A stretch of DNA of 64,000 bases from positions 1 through 64,000 of the forward strand of contig NZ_JTAM01000008.1 in the NCBI RefSeq assembly GCF_000812565.1, written 5' to 3'. Of the stretch, positions 17,229 to 26,090 are shown piece by piece (position 1 is the stretch's first letter; every line of letters starts with the position of its first letter). Position numbers and translations under genes: made by a program. Source of the stretch: Flammeovirga sp. OC4 (GTDB taxonomy: Bacteria > Bacteroidota > Bacteroidia > Cytophagales > Flammeovirgaceae). Below the pieces are notes generated by a model. That model ran no database searches and was not told where the DNA came from. It worked only from the letters and a program-made list of their open reading frames with translations.

Positions 17229-18476
17229 TTATTCATTAAGGAAAAAGTCATATCGAACTGTTTGGATTTCATCCCATAAAGCAGTTCTTGTAAGATTGGA
17301 AGCTCCATAATTGGGGGTCAGTTCAAGTAGTCCATTGACCATAAAATTGAAAGTGTAATGTTTTCCTTTTTCAAAGGTATTCTTCTTAAATGCGATTCTG
17401 TAATGTCGATGACCAACTTCTTCCATTAATATTTTATGACTATTTTCCTTTTCGAGAAAACTAGCATACAAATACATATTTCTGATATTGAACTGTCTTG
17501 CTTCAGATCTTTGATAATAGGTCATGAGGTCGTTGTCATTTAACTTCCATTCAAAAACAACATCATCTTTTTGAATGCTATAACCCATTACCTGATGATT
17601 GTAATTAGTTTGATAAGTGAAATTATAATGACGCATTCCCATAAAATGCCCTAATTTATTTCTTGCTTCAAAAGGAGGGTTTACCCAGTTATGATCATTG
17701 ACGATGAACTTAAATTCTCCCCAATTATTAATATTTTCATCAATAGGCAAAGTAAAATAGAACAATTCGCCTTTTTTCTCCATCGTGAAATATTTACTCC
17801 AAGAATTAAAACTTCCTGCCACTTGTACTTTACCGATCAAGTCCGGATCATAAGCCGATTGTACACCATAGTTATTATTACTCAATGAATATTCTTCCGG
17901 ATTAAAAATAAATGTAATACTGTCATCCGTTGCTACATATCCCATTTGCTCTTTGGGCTCAATGATATACATGAGCCAAATGATATACATTCGTCTTAAA
18001 TCTTTATCAACAAATACGGGTACATGCGTATTCAGAGAATTATAATGGTTGGGGGTAATGAGGAACTTTTTATTAACTATGAAATTGAAATCACCACTGG
18101 CAGGTGAAATTTTCTTTTTGGGTAGGATTAGCTCCCAATGATCTGATTTCTTTTCCATTAAGTAGGAAGAATCAATTTTGTAATCATTAAATGAGCCAAT
18201 TAAGTGAAGTTCATTAATAACTATATCTTCTTTCTTGATAAGGTATTTTTCCCAGTTATTAAAGTTTGGTGTATAAGGAGAAGTGTAAAAATCCGTTTCT
18301 GAAATGTCTAGATAATTAATAATATCTGAGTCTTTAATATTGAATACAATATTATCATTCTCTTCATAATACCCAATCAATTCTTTATCATTCTTGGTGA
18401 TAAGATAACCAATAGGAGTATGTGTACACCCAAAAAGGAATAAAAATAAGATAATATGGAGTAGAGTGTTTTTCAT
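17229..18476 (-). CDS. lipoprotein with three CBM48/E-set-like modules
   Basis: No named family is recognised. The N-terminus is a lipoprotein signal with lipobox LFGC (C17). The mature 398 residues contain three related units. Each opens with a GYxxxxDD-like strand, continues with a loop like GSFNxW and closes with FNFIVN or FKFIVN followed by a Pro-containing loop. This is the pattern of AMPK-type glycogen-binding (CBM48) immunoglobulin-like modules. The middle unit (about 185-285) matches best; the third has lost the GSFNxW core. It may bind a glycan or act as a sensory accessory protein on the cell envelope. Its start overlaps the stop of the LytTR regulator by 4 bases, so it is the last gene of the kinase-regulator operon. 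Confidence 0.7.
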   Translation of the reverse strand: MKNTLLHIILFLFLFGCTHTPIGYLITKNDKELIGYYEENDNIVFNIKDSDIINYLDISETDFYTSPYTPNFNNWEKYLIKKEDIVINELHLIGSFNDYKIDSSYLMEKKSDHWELILPKKKISPASGDFNFIVNKKFLITPNHYNSLNTHVPVFVDKDLRRMYIIWLMYIIEPKEQMGYVATDDSITFIFNPEEYSLSNNNYGVQSAYDPDLIGKVQVAGSFNSWSKYFTMEKKGELFYFTLPIDENINNWGEFKFIVNDHNWVNPPFEARNKLGHFMGMRHYNFTYQTNYNHQVMGYSIQKDDVVFEWKLNDNDLMTYYQRSEARQFNIRNMYLYASFLEKENSHKILMEEVGHRHYRIAFKKNTFEKGKHYTFNFMVNGLLELTPNYGASNLTRTALWDEIQTVRYDFFLNE

Positions 18477-19201
18477 TTAGAATTTTTGAGGATAAACTTT
18501 CCTTGCGTTAAAGTATCGAAGATGTCGTTTTTATTATTTCTACTAATGCTGATCAAGGTGTCAGCAATCACAACACTATTTCCTTCAATGGCCTCTACAA
18601 AATGAATATTGATGATAAAGGATTTTTGAACTTTTAAAAAGTAAGAAGGAAGGTTTTCTTGAACCTCTTTTAATGTAAGTAGAGTGAGGAAGTTACCTTT
18701 GGTAGTGACGATATTGATATAGTTGTTCTGCGATTCGATATACTTAATATCTTTGCACCAGATTTTTTTGATTTGAAGGTCTACTTTTACAAAAATAAAA
18801 TCATCAAATTCTTCCTCTTTTTGCGATGTATTAAAAGCTTCTTTTGCTTTGAGGCAACTTTTATAAAAACGATCAAAGGATATCGGTTTTAACAGGTAAT
18901 CGAGTGTGTTGACTTCATAGCTTTGAATCGCAAATTCAGAATAAGCAGTTGTAAAGATAACCATTGGTGGGTTTTTCATGGATCTTACCCAATCAATGCC
19001 AGAAAGGTAGGGCATATTGATATCACAGAAACACAAATCAATAGGGTGTTCGTCTAATACTTGTTGAGCTTCCATTGCACTCTCACAAATGGCTACAGTT
19101 TCTAAAAACGGAACCTGAGATACATAATGAGCCATTCCATCGCGTGCTAGTTCTTCATCATCTACAATGAGACACCGGATCTTAGAATTCGATTTTTGCA
19201 T
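18473..19201 (-). CDS. LytR/AlgR-family response regulator (LytTR DNA-binding domain)
   Basis: The receiver domain (about 8-125) has the acidic pair D14-D15, the phosphoacceptor D60 in a CDINMP context, the conserved Thr/Ala switch region and K105 in LLKP. A LytTR DNA-binding domain (about 140-240) follows, including the IESQNNYINI strand typical of the family. It is the cytoplasmic output partner of the sensor kinase, whose 3' end overlaps its start by 20 bases. It is followed with a 4-base overlap by a lipoprotein gene. The likely targets are this operon or envelope genes, but no LytTR binding repeats were identified. Confidence 0.92.
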   Translation of the reverse strand: MQKSNSKIRCLIVDDEELARDGMAHYVSQVPFLETVAICESAMEAQQVLDEHPIDLCFCDINMPYLSGIDWVRSMKNPPMVIFTTAYSEFAIQSYEVNTLDYLLKPISFDRFYKSCLKAKEAFNTSQKEEEFDDFIFVKVDLQIKKIWCKDIKYIESQNNYINIVTTKGNFLTLLTLKEVQENLPSYFLKVQKSFIINIHFVEAIEGNSVVIADTLISISRNNKNDIFDTLTQGKFILKNSK

Positions 19202-20207
19202 AATATACGTTGTTGATTAAAGAGGTAGAGAATTTATAATTATTTCCATAAATAAGAGAAAGTCGCTTTTTTATATTAGAAAGACCAATACCACTGTATT
19301 TTTTGTCTTCTTCTAATTCAATATGACTATTGTCTGTAGAATTGACAATTTCAAAACTAACAAGGTTGCTTCTCTGTCTTAAAAAAATAGAAATATAGTT
19401 CTCTTTATCGTCTTTTTGGGACACATATTTCATTGCATTCTCCACTAATGGCAAAAATAATAATGGTGGAATTTGAAATACAGTATCTTCACAATCAAAT
19501 TCAGTTGTAATTTTTACTTTCTTTCCTTTTCTATAACCTTGTACTTTACAAAGATGAGTGAGGTAATCAATTTCCTTTTGAATAGGAACAAAATCATGAT
19601 CACATTCATACAATTGATAACGTAACATGTCGCTTAATTTTAACAATAACTCCTGAGCACCTTTTGGATCTTTTATTATCAACCAAAAAATTGTGTTGAT
19701 TGTATTGAATAAAAAATGCGGACTGATTTGTGCCTTCAGAAAACTTAATTCAGCTTTGGTCTTCTCAAGTTTTAGACTTTGTTGTTCATTGTACTGTTTG
19801 AGGTATTCAAATACAATTTCAATACAAATGCCTATAAAATAAGGAATGAGTGCAGCTTGTAAGTTGTAGATATTATAAAAAGGGCCTCTGAAATCTTCTA
19901 AAAAATAGCTCCAACGATAAACCCAAGACACTTCACTGTAAAGGAACAGTATTAATAGAAAGCCTGAAAAAAGAATAATAAATGCCAGAATACTACTTTT
20001 CTTGATCAATACATATTTAGAAATCCTAGCAAAAAAAATGGCTCCAAAACATTTTAAAAATGTTGTCGCTAAAGCAAGCACTAACAAATAATTTAGCCCT
20101 AACCATTGATGATCTGATTCTGCTCTGTAATCCGTGAAGAATTCAATAACGAAAAAGACTAAATAATAAAATGCAATCGTAAAAAAATAAAAACTTCTTA
20201 AAGGCAT
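19182..20207 (-). CDS. LytS/YehU-type sensor histidine kinase
   Basis: Four or five membrane helices in the first 135 residues form a membrane sensor without a large periplasmic domain. A short coiled coil follows, then the His_kinase (PF06580) block with the phosphoacceptor H164 in ISPHFLFN. An HATPase_c domain (about 230-341) has the N-box (PLVENAMKY) and a G-box near GIGLSNIKKRL. This is the usual partner of LytTR regulators, and the next gene encodes one, overlapping by 20 bases. The signal is unknown. The lipoprotein at the end of the operon may feed the signal to it. Confidence 0.92.
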   Translation of the reverse strand: MPLRSFYFFTIAFYYLVFFVIEFFTDYRAESDHQWLGLNYLLVLALATTFLKCFGAIFFARISKYVLIKKSSILAFIILFSGFLLILFLYSEVSWVYRWSYFLEDFRGPFYNIYNLQAALIPYFIGICIEIVFEYLKQYNEQQSLKLEKTKAELSFLKAQISPHFLFNTINTIFWLIIKDPKGAQELLLKLSDMLRYQLYECDHDFVPIQKEIDYLTHLCKVQGYRKGKKVKITTEFDCEDTVFQIPPLLFLPLVENAMKYVSQKDDKENYISIFLRQRSNLVSFEIVNSTDNSHIELEEDKKYSGIGLSNIKKRLSLIYGNNYKFSTSLINNVYYAKIEF

Positions 20208-20220
20208 CTGTCAAAAATTA

Positions 20221-20268
20221 AGAAAGAGTGTTTCAAAACCAGATTGAGATTTTAAAACACTCTTAGAT
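20221..20268 (-). terminator. inverted repeat between the small lipoprotein gene and the kinase gene
   Basis: AAGAGTGTTT (about 20224) and AAAACACTCTT (about 20255) form an imperfect stem with a long loop. On the minus strand a T-rich stretch follows. It could end the 20355-20786 gene and so isolate the kinase operon. Confidence 0.45.
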
Positions 20269-20354
20269 TCAGAAAAGTCTTTTCTCTAAGAACAAAAGTT
20301 ATTCTAAATGAATAAAGTTACGGGGTGTCTTTTGTTCGAAATAGGTTTTTCAAT

Positions 20355-20786
20355 TTAGAAATTACAATTACTATATTCAACAGTTTTAGTGTAATATTCT
20401 TTTTTCAAATCATCTGATGTCAAATAAAATGAAGTTGAACCTATTAATTCTTCATCATCAATAGTTTTGAAAGTCACTGCATAGCTTCCTCCTACAAAAT
20501 TGTTATCTAATGAAAATGTTAAAACACCATCTCTTGCTTGAATATTTTGTTTGAATTCAAAACCTGTAGAAGAAATAAGCTCTACATTTGCAATGATGCT
20601 ATTGTTGCAAACATCACCGTTGGGTACTAATTCAATCGTCAAGAATGCATTTTGAGGAGAACTATCAACCCTTGGCAAACGGTTAGAATTAGAAACTTCA
20701 GGGAATATTTCATCTGTAGCTGAAGTACAAGAAAACAATGAAGTAAGTAAAAGAGATGCTAAAATTAATTTGACACTTAAGTTCAT
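20355..20786 (-). CDS. small lipoprotein, function unknown
   Basis: This is a 143-residue protein with a lipoprotein signal (hydrophobic stretch, then LFSC at about residue 20) and a single beta-rich domain of about 100 residues that reads like an immunoglobulin-like fold. Two cysteines in the mature part (in DVCNN and near the C-terminus in SNCNF) could form a disulphide. I set the start at ATG 20786 because the signal peptide begins there. A longer frame upstream adds 38 residues with no export signal. It lies upstream of the LytS-like kinase gene in the same direction, with a hairpin between. No function can be assigned. Confidence 0.6.
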   Translation of the reverse strand: MNLSVKLILASLLLTSLFSCTSATDEIFPEVSNSNRLPRVDSSPQNAFLTIELVPNGDVCNNSIIANVELISSTGFEFKQNIQARDGVLTFSLDNNFVGGSYAVTFKTIDDEELIGSTSFYLTSDDLKKEYYTKTVEYSNCNF

Positions 20787-21003
20787 AATAGTTGAGGTTT
20801 TGATTAATGATATATCAAATGTCTCCTTAATTGAGCAGTGTTTGAATTTTATTTGGTGAAATGCAGCGTTGAAATGGTGAAATGCAAATAAGTAATTCAA
20901 TCGGTTGCAAATACTCTTTATTGCTGATTGTATGATACTTAAAATGAAATCTAATATATTTATAGTTCAAACAAGCAAACACTTTTCTAATTGATCATTT
21001 ATA

Positions 21004-21624
21004 ATGAAACAACTATTCTACATATTATTTCTTATAACATATTGTACATATGTTCAAGCTCAATATGGTCCAGACTATCTAATATATAAAGAAAACCCAT
21101 CTACTTATGGTGTTACGATTTATGGAGATATTATAACACCCTACTCGGAATGGAATGGTAAAAAAATTAAAATTTTAACGGATCAAGGAGCGTTAAAATA
21201 TAAGGCAGAAGAAGTAAGTTATTTTTATGCTGATGGAGTGGAGTATGTTAGTGTACCTTATGAGAATTCAAGAAGGTTCGCAAATGTAATTTCATTGGGA
21301 GAAATAAAACTTGCTTATTATATGTCTTCAAGTAGTAGGTCGACTTATACATATGGAGGGATAGTTGAAGGAGGTATCGTTGCTGTGGCTGTAGCAGGTG
21401 CTGTCGAAAGTTTTATTGAGTACGCTACAAGTTTTTTCTATTTTAAAACAGCAACTTGTCCAGATTATATAAGAATTCCTCATAACAGTAAACTGTTTAA
21501 GGCAAAATTTGCTGTATATTTTGAAAATTATCCAACTATCCATCAATTATTAATGAAGGAACAAGTTTCAGAAACGGAGTTCATAAGTGCGATACTGATC
21601 AATAATGAACGGCCATTAAATTAA
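21004..21624 (+). CDS. secreted hypothetical protein
   Basis: The family is not recognised. A signal peptide (about 1-19, ending at VQAQ) precedes a 187-residue mature protein. The first half is beta-rich, with GVTIYGDIITP and a following strand run that looks like a small beta domain. A Gly/Ala/Val-rich hydrophobic segment (about 118-140) could be a membrane-inserting helix or a buried core. The C-terminal part is mixed helix and strand. It is monocistronic: a minus-strand gene lies upstream and a perfect 18-bp bidirectional terminator follows. Export to the periplasm or outer membrane is likely. Nothing further can be said. Confidence 0.6.
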   Translation: MKQLFYILFLITYCTYVQAQYGPDYLIYKENPSTYGVTIYGDIITPYSEWNGKKIKILTDQGALKYKAEEVSYFYADGVEYVSVPYENSRRFANVISLGEIKLAYYMSSSSRSTYTYGGIVEGGIVAVAVAGAVESFIEYATSFFYFKTATCPDYIRIPHNSKLFKAKFAVYFENYPTIHQLLMKEQVSETEFISAILINNERPLN

Positions 21625-21626
21625 AC

Positions 21627-21668
21627 AAAAAGACCTCTTGAAAAAATTAATTTTCAAGAGGTCTTTTT
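21627..21668. terminator. bidirectional terminator
   Basis: A perfect 18-bp stem (21627-21644 with 21651-21668) has A-runs and T-runs at its ends. It lies between two convergent genes and serves both. Confidence 0.9.
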
Positions 21669-21686
21669 AAATTTATAATCTATATA

Positions 21687-22751
21687 TTAGTAACTCCAGT
21701 CTCCATTTTCAACTTCAAGAATAGCTTGAACGACTAAGTCTATCATTGCAACTACATCCGTCGGGTGAGCCATTTCAGTGGTTTGATGCAAATAACGCAT
21801 TGGAATACTTAGAGCACCCGCAATCGAACCATTTTTAGGCATTCTTTGAATGTTTGCCGTATCAGTCCCTCCAAAAGGAAGTACTTCAGGTTGAGCAGGA
21901 ATCTCTTTTTCTTTCGCTACGTTTTCAAGGTGTTCAACCATTCTTCTATCACAGATAGTTCCACCATCAAAATGTTTAATACCAGCACCTTTACCCATAG
22001 ATGTAACATAATCTTGTGGAGCAAGACCTGGAATATCATTAGCCACGGTAACGTCTAAAGCAATACCGAAATCTGGTGAAACACCATGACCTGCTACTTG
22101 AGCGCCTCTTAAGCCAACTTCCTCTTGAACAGTAAAAACACCGTAAACATCTACAGGAGTATCTTGCTCTTTCAATGCCTTCATGATTTCAACAAGTGCA
22201 TAAACACAAACTCTGTCATCCAGGGATTTACCATTAATCAAGTCTCCAACCATGTCTAATTCTTGCCAGCGGGTGATTGAATCACCAACTTTCACATGCT
22301 TTTCTACTTCTTCTTTTGAAAGCCCACAGTCAATAAAGTATTCTTCATTTGTGACTACTTTGGCTCTTTCGGCAGCACTCATAGAGTGAATTGGTTTACA
22401 ACCCATCACACCTAAAAGGTCTTTCTTACCATGCACTTTTACTCTTAAAGAAGTAAGTGTTTTAGGGTCAAAACCACCTAATGTTTGAAATCTGATGTAA
22501 CCATTATCATCGATATGTTTCACCATAAAACCGATTTCATCCATGTGAGCTGCTAACATAAACTTCTTAGCATTCTCATTTTTGGATTTCTTGATGGTGA
22601 TGAGGTTGCCCATATTGTCAACATAGTATTCGTCAACAATATCCTTTAAGGTGTCAATAAGTAAATGTCTTACTTTTTTCTCAAAGCCAGGAGCACCTGC
22701 AGTTTCACTTATTTCCTTTAATAATGGAATATCAATTCTTTCTAAACTCAT
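21687..22751 (-). CDS. M42-family metallo-aminopeptidase
   Basis: This is a cytoplasmic dinuclear-metal aminopeptidase of the M42 (glutamyl aminopeptidase/TET) family, which trims peptides and forms large hollow oligomers in known members. Family motifs are visible: AAHMDEIGF (H69, D71), the second-metal Asp region SLDDRVC, the catalytic Glu pair in VQEEVG and the late GGTDT loop. At 354 residues it has normal length. It overlaps the upstream DtxR-type repressor gene by 4 bases (ATGA), so both are made from one message. The pairing suggests metal-linked control of the peptidase. It also resembles annotated endoglucanase M-type proteins, but the peptidase motifs are clear. Confidence 0.92.
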   Translation of the reverse strand: MSLERIDIPLLKEISETAGAPGFEKKVRHLLIDTLKDIVDEYYVDNMGNLITIKKSKNENAKKFMLAAHMDEIGFMVKHIDDNGYIRFQTLGGFDPKTLTSLRVKVHGKKDLLGVMGCKPIHSMSAAERAKVVTNEEYFIDCGLSKEEVEKHVKVGDSITRWQELDMVGDLINGKSLDDRVCVYALVEIMKALKEQDTPVDVYGVFTVQEEVGLRGAQVAGHGVSPDFGIALDVTVANDIPGLAPQDYVTSMGKGAGIKHFDGGTICDRRMVEHLENVAKEKEIPAQPEVLPFGGTDTANIQRMPKNGSIAGALSIPMRYLHQTTEMAHPTDVVAMIDLVVQAILEVENGDWSY

Positions 22752-23401
22752 AATTGTACTAATATATTTTCAGATACCATGGAAGAGATGATTTTTTGTT
22801 CTCTACCATTGATAATTATTTCTAATGATTGGTCAAATTCTATTTTTTCTACCACTTCCAGTTCAGTTCCTATGCCAATTCCTACTTTGTCTAAATATTG
22901 TAAAAGGCTACTATTCCCATCTTTTACAGCGACTACTGTTGCTTTTTCTCTTGACGGAATGTTGGACAGTTTTGTGGCTTTTAGGTTGCTAAATTCACCG
23001 TTTTTATCTGGAATTGGGTCTCCATGTGGATCATACTTAGGGTAACCAAGGAATTGATCCAGACGTTCGATCATTCTTTGAGATTGAATATGCTCCAATT
23101 GTTCCGCTACTTCATGTACCTCATCCCAATTGAAATTCAACTTTTCTAATAAGAAGACCTCCCATAATCGATGCTTACGTATGACTAGGAGGGCAGCCTT
23201 ATTTCCGGCCTCAGTTAGGGTTGTTCCTTTGTATTTTTGATAATGAATTACGCCTTTGCTATTGAGTTTTTTAATCATATCAGTAACAGACGCAGCTTTC
23301 GTCCGCAGTTGATCAGCAATGGCATTGGTACTAACAGGCGTATCTTTTTCGGATAAATGATAGATGGTTTTTAAATAGTTTTCTTCTGAATGACTAAACA
23401 T
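22748..23401 (-). CDS. DtxR/MntR-family metal-dependent transcriptional regulator
   Basis: This 217-residue repressor has the three DtxR parts. A winged helix-turn-helix (about 1-60) includes STNAIADQL. A dimerisation and metal-sensing domain (about 65-140) has the His/Glu-rich ligands HRLWE and EHIQS. A C-terminal SH3/FeoA-like domain (about 150-217) follows. It would bind Mn(II) or Fe(II) and repress metal-uptake genes. No transporter gene is adjacent. Its stop overlaps the M42 peptidase start. The promoter region (23402-23470) contains a short dyad TTGC-N5-GCAA that could be its own operator, which is only a guess. Confidence 0.9.
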   Translation of the reverse strand: MFSHSEENYLKTIYHLSEKDTPVSTNAIADQLRTKAASVTDMIKKLNSKGVIHYQKYKGTTLTEAGNKAALLVIRKHRLWEVFLLEKLNFNWDEVHEVAEQLEHIQSQRMIERLDQFLGYPKYDPHGDPIPDKNGEFSNLKATKLSNIPSREKATVVAVKDGNSSLLQYLDKVGIGIGTELEVVEKIEFDQSLEIIINGREQKIISSMVSENILVQL

Positions 23402-23630
23402 GTAAAGGTGTTATATATGCTATTATAATTGCGAATTGCAAATAAATAGTTAGCCCACACTTTTCATAATTTTAAATCTACTATTTATTGTTTTTATCGA
23501 AGAAAAAATTTCATTTTTTGAACCTGTTAATATGTTTTATCGTTTAATAATAATAGGCTTTCAGTAGAATGAAAATGAACTATTGTATACTGAAAAGAGG
23601 TGAACTATTGATAACTAAAAATTTAACGAA

Positions 23631-23903
23631 ATGGGATTTGAATCGAGTGCAATTAAGAGTTTAGAAAACAACAGAAGAGAAATCAGACAGGTGACCACTG
23701 GTAGGTTTCCATCCAAAAACATGGGGACTAATCTTCAAAAGAAACCGCTTCGTTTTAAGGAGGCATCTGAAGCCGAGAAAAAGAAATTCAAAAAGAAGTT
23801 ATGGTTTTATAAGTTTCAAGAGAAAGCCTTGGGTATAGCATTTTGGTTGATTGGGATAAGTGCTGTGCTAAGTTTATCTTATTGGATGTTCTTTATTTTA
23901 TAA
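23631..23903 (+). CDS. small basic protein with C-terminal membrane anchor
   Basis: This is a 90-residue protein of unknown family. The first 60 residues are polar and strongly basic (KKKFKKKLW) with no signal peptide. One hydrophobic helix (about 66-88) ends the protein, so it is probably anchored in the inner membrane by its tail with the basic part in the cytoplasm. It is read alone. Its last 11 bases overlap the 3' end of the convergent glycosyltransferase gene. Small proteins like this are often conserved near DtxR-type regulators in the phylum, but I cannot name one. Confidence 0.6.
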   Translation: MGFESSAIKSLENNRREIRQVTTGRFPSKNMGTNLQKKPLRFKEASEAEKKKFKKKLWFYKFQEKALGIAFWLIGISAVLSLSYWMFFIL

Positions 23904-24993
23904 TTTTAAAAAGTTTATGCTCTTCGGTTTTCCAAAGGGCATTTTTATTATAGCCATTTGGGTAAGGATCCAGTTGCAAGATTTTATTTTCTAATTCTGT
24001 TTTATTGAAAGAATTAAAATCAAGAAATATTCCAGCTTGATAAGGAGTGACAATACTCTTCCATAAACTATTTTCTTGAATGATCATCGGAATTTCCAAA
24101 GCCATGCATTCATACATTTTTGTTGGAATGCAATTTTTAGTAGAAGCATTAGTAGGATAGGGTAAAGCCACGAAGTCTGATTTTTGCATTTCTTCTACAA
24201 TCTTTAAATGCGGAACAAATGAGGTGATCCCAATGATTTCAATAGGATACTTTTGGGCATATTCATGAATTATTTTTACGACATCATCTTCATAAGCTTT
24301 TCCAATTATTTTGAATTTGAAATTTAGTTGTGAATTGCAACTGCTTAAAACAGTTACAAAATTTAAAAATTCCAGGACACCAAAAGCTTTTGATAAAGTA
24401 CCACAATAAGTAATGACTTTTTCGTTTGACGTTAAAGTATTGGGTTTAGATGTAATAGGCACATATTTATTTTCCAGTACAGTAGTTTTAGAAACTGGTA
24501 GTGATTTTTCATCCAAATAGGCCTTTTCAGCTAAAAAAATTTGATTGAGAAAGGGAAAAGAAAATTTTTCAATCAATTGAGCACCAAGTGCCAATAAATA
24601 TTTTATGTATTTCTTGTGATAAGTTTGAGCAGTGAAATTTAAAGGGTAATTTTCTAATATGTCATAGTAAATTTTGACATTTTTATGACGGATTTTATAC
24701 CCAATCAAAAAAGGAAGCAACTCAATGGTATGAATAATAATATGCTGAGGTTTTTCTTTTTTCAATAAAGCACAAAAAAGCCTACCCGCATCTTTGCGAG
24801 TAGACTTTTCATTGATGTCATAAGGTTCAAAACGTATATTTTCCTCTAAATGATAAAGAGAAGTGTCATTACTTTTTGTTCCAAAAATGACTAATTCAGT
24901 ATTCTTTATTTTAGCAAGTGATTTTCCAAACTTCTCATAAACCCTAGTGTCATCCACTGGTTTTAAAACGGAAGCAAGAATAATCTTTTGCAT
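23893..24993 (-). CDS. GT-B glycosyltransferase (group 1/GT4-like)
   Basis: This 366-residue cytoplasmic enzyme has the two Rossmann-like halves of a GT-B glycosyltransferase. The C-terminal half holds the recognisable part: the VITYCGTLSKAFG nucleotide-sugar entry strand and loop near residue 190, then a KSDFVALPYP stretch and the KMYECMALEIPMI region, where GT4 enzymes carry the donor-binding Glu. The N-terminal half (about 1-170) is divergent, as acceptor domains usually are. The sugar and acceptor cannot be inferred. It starts 3 bases after the acyl-CoA reductase stop, so the two are one operon. Confidence 0.82.
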   Translation of the reverse strand: MQKIILASVLKPVDDTRVYEKFGKSLAKIKNTELVIFGTKSNDTSLYHLEENIRFEPYDINEKSTRKDAGRLFCALLKKEKPQHIIIHTIELLPFLIGYKIRHKNVKIYYDILENYPLNFTAQTYHKKYIKYLLALGAQLIEKFSFPFLNQIFLAEKAYLDEKSLPVSKTTVLENKYVPITSKPNTLTSNEKVITYCGTLSKAFGVLEFLNFVTVLSSCNSQLNFKFKIIGKAYEDDVVKIIHEYAQKYPIEIIGITSFVPHLKIVEEMQKSDFVALPYPTNASTKNCIPTKMYECMALEIPMIIQENSLWKSIVTPYQAGIFLDFNSFNKTELENKILQLDPYPNGYNKNALWKTEEHKLFKIIK

Positions 24994-24996
24994 AAA

Positions 24997-26022
24997 TTAT
25001 TTTACAACTGGTGAAAGGAACTCCATCGTGTCTACATTATCAGCATAAGTAGAAACGCTTGGGAATTGAGCTTGACCGAAATCTTCCGATCCAGCAAGCC
25101 ATTGTCCATCCGTGACAACGCATTGGATTTTGTCTTCAGCATCACTTAATTTTGCTTTCAACTCTAATCCATTTTCATAGGTTTCATAATAAAGTACTGA
25201 GATAGGAGAAACCATTTCTTCTGACTCCGTAAAGATCAAACCACCATTGTCTAAATGCTCCACTTTATTGACCAAATAAATTGACTTGTTGTAGTCATAG
25301 TTGTTGGCGTATTTGTGGTTGATGATTGTTTCTTTAGCTCTTGGCTCTAAAGCTTTCAACAATTTTGTAAGATCATAATCTTTAGGAGCATACACTTTAC
25401 TGATGTTTCTGCATCCCAGACCATAGTATAAGAAGATGTCATCTGCTAATTTAGCTAATGTTTCCTCGTCTTCATCGCCTCTAATAACGGCTACTGATGA
25501 GCGATTATGGCGGATGATATTAGGGTACTTACTAAAATATTTGATGAAATATCTTGTGCTGTTATCTGATCCTGTAGCGATAACTTTATCGATTTCTTTG
25601 ACCGGAGCGTCTAATATTTCAATAAAATCATTGAATTTAGGCTCAATTTCTTTTAACCAGTTAAAGAGGGTTGTCATTAGAAAAGTATCTAGAGAACTTA
25701 GTTTAGCCATCAAGATATGACCTGAGATAAGAATACTTAAAGCATCATGGAAACCAACAGCAGGGATGTTTCCCGCCATTACAACTAATACTTTATTTGG
25801 TTTTTCAGTGTCAGAACTTGAATATTCATTGACCCAATTTTCCAATACCTCTTTTGAAAGCATTTTTTCAATACCTGTCAATGCATTTGATACAGATAAG
25901 TCATCAAACCATCCATTATCATCATTTGCTCGTTGGGTAAGTGCAGCTTTAGTGTCTCCGTCTAAAGTTCTTAGTTTATCTCCTAATGCTACAAAAGCAT
26001 TAATTCTTTCTTGCAACGTCAT
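24997..26022 (-). CDS. acyl-CoA reductase (LuxC-like)
   Basis: This is a 341-residue member of the LuxC-like acyl-CoA reductase family (PF05893), related to aldehyde dehydrogenases. In known members the fold reduces a fatty acyl thioester to an aldehyde with NADPH. Supporting features are the AGNIPAVGFHD glycine loop near residue 85, the ATGSDNSTRYF segment, the RHNRSSVAVI strand and the conserved Cys in YGLGCRNISK (about residue 201), which is the likely acyl-binding nucleophile. No luciferase or other lux genes are present, so light production is not implied. The downstream glycosyltransferase gene begins 3 bases after its stop codon. Confidence 0.85.
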   Translation of the reverse strand: MTLQERINAFVALGDKLRTLDGDTKAALTQRANDDNGWFDDLSVSNALTGIEKMLSKEVLENWVNEYSSSDTEKPNKVLVVMAGNIPAVGFHDALSILISGHILMAKLSSLDTFLMTTLFNWLKEIEPKFNDFIEILDAPVKEIDKVIATGSDNSTRYFIKYFSKYPNIIRHNRSSVAVIRGDEDEETLAKLADDIFLYYGLGCRNISKVYAPKDYDLTKLLKALEPRAKETIINHKYANNYDYNKSIYLVNKVEHLDNGGLIFTESEEMVSPISVLYYETYENGLELKAKLSDAEDKIQCVVTDGQWLAGSEDFGQAQFPSVSTYADNVDTMEFLSPVVK

Positions 26023-26090
26023 AATTCCTCTTATTTTCTAAAAACAGTGCAAATCAAATAGGAATAATGTGAGTAAACAAGAAAAATGAT

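Noticed and set aside
24997-26022. A luminescence (lux) locus because of the LuxC-like reductase
   Set aside because: No luciferase, luxD or luxE genes are present; this reductase family is common in non-luminous Bacteroidota.
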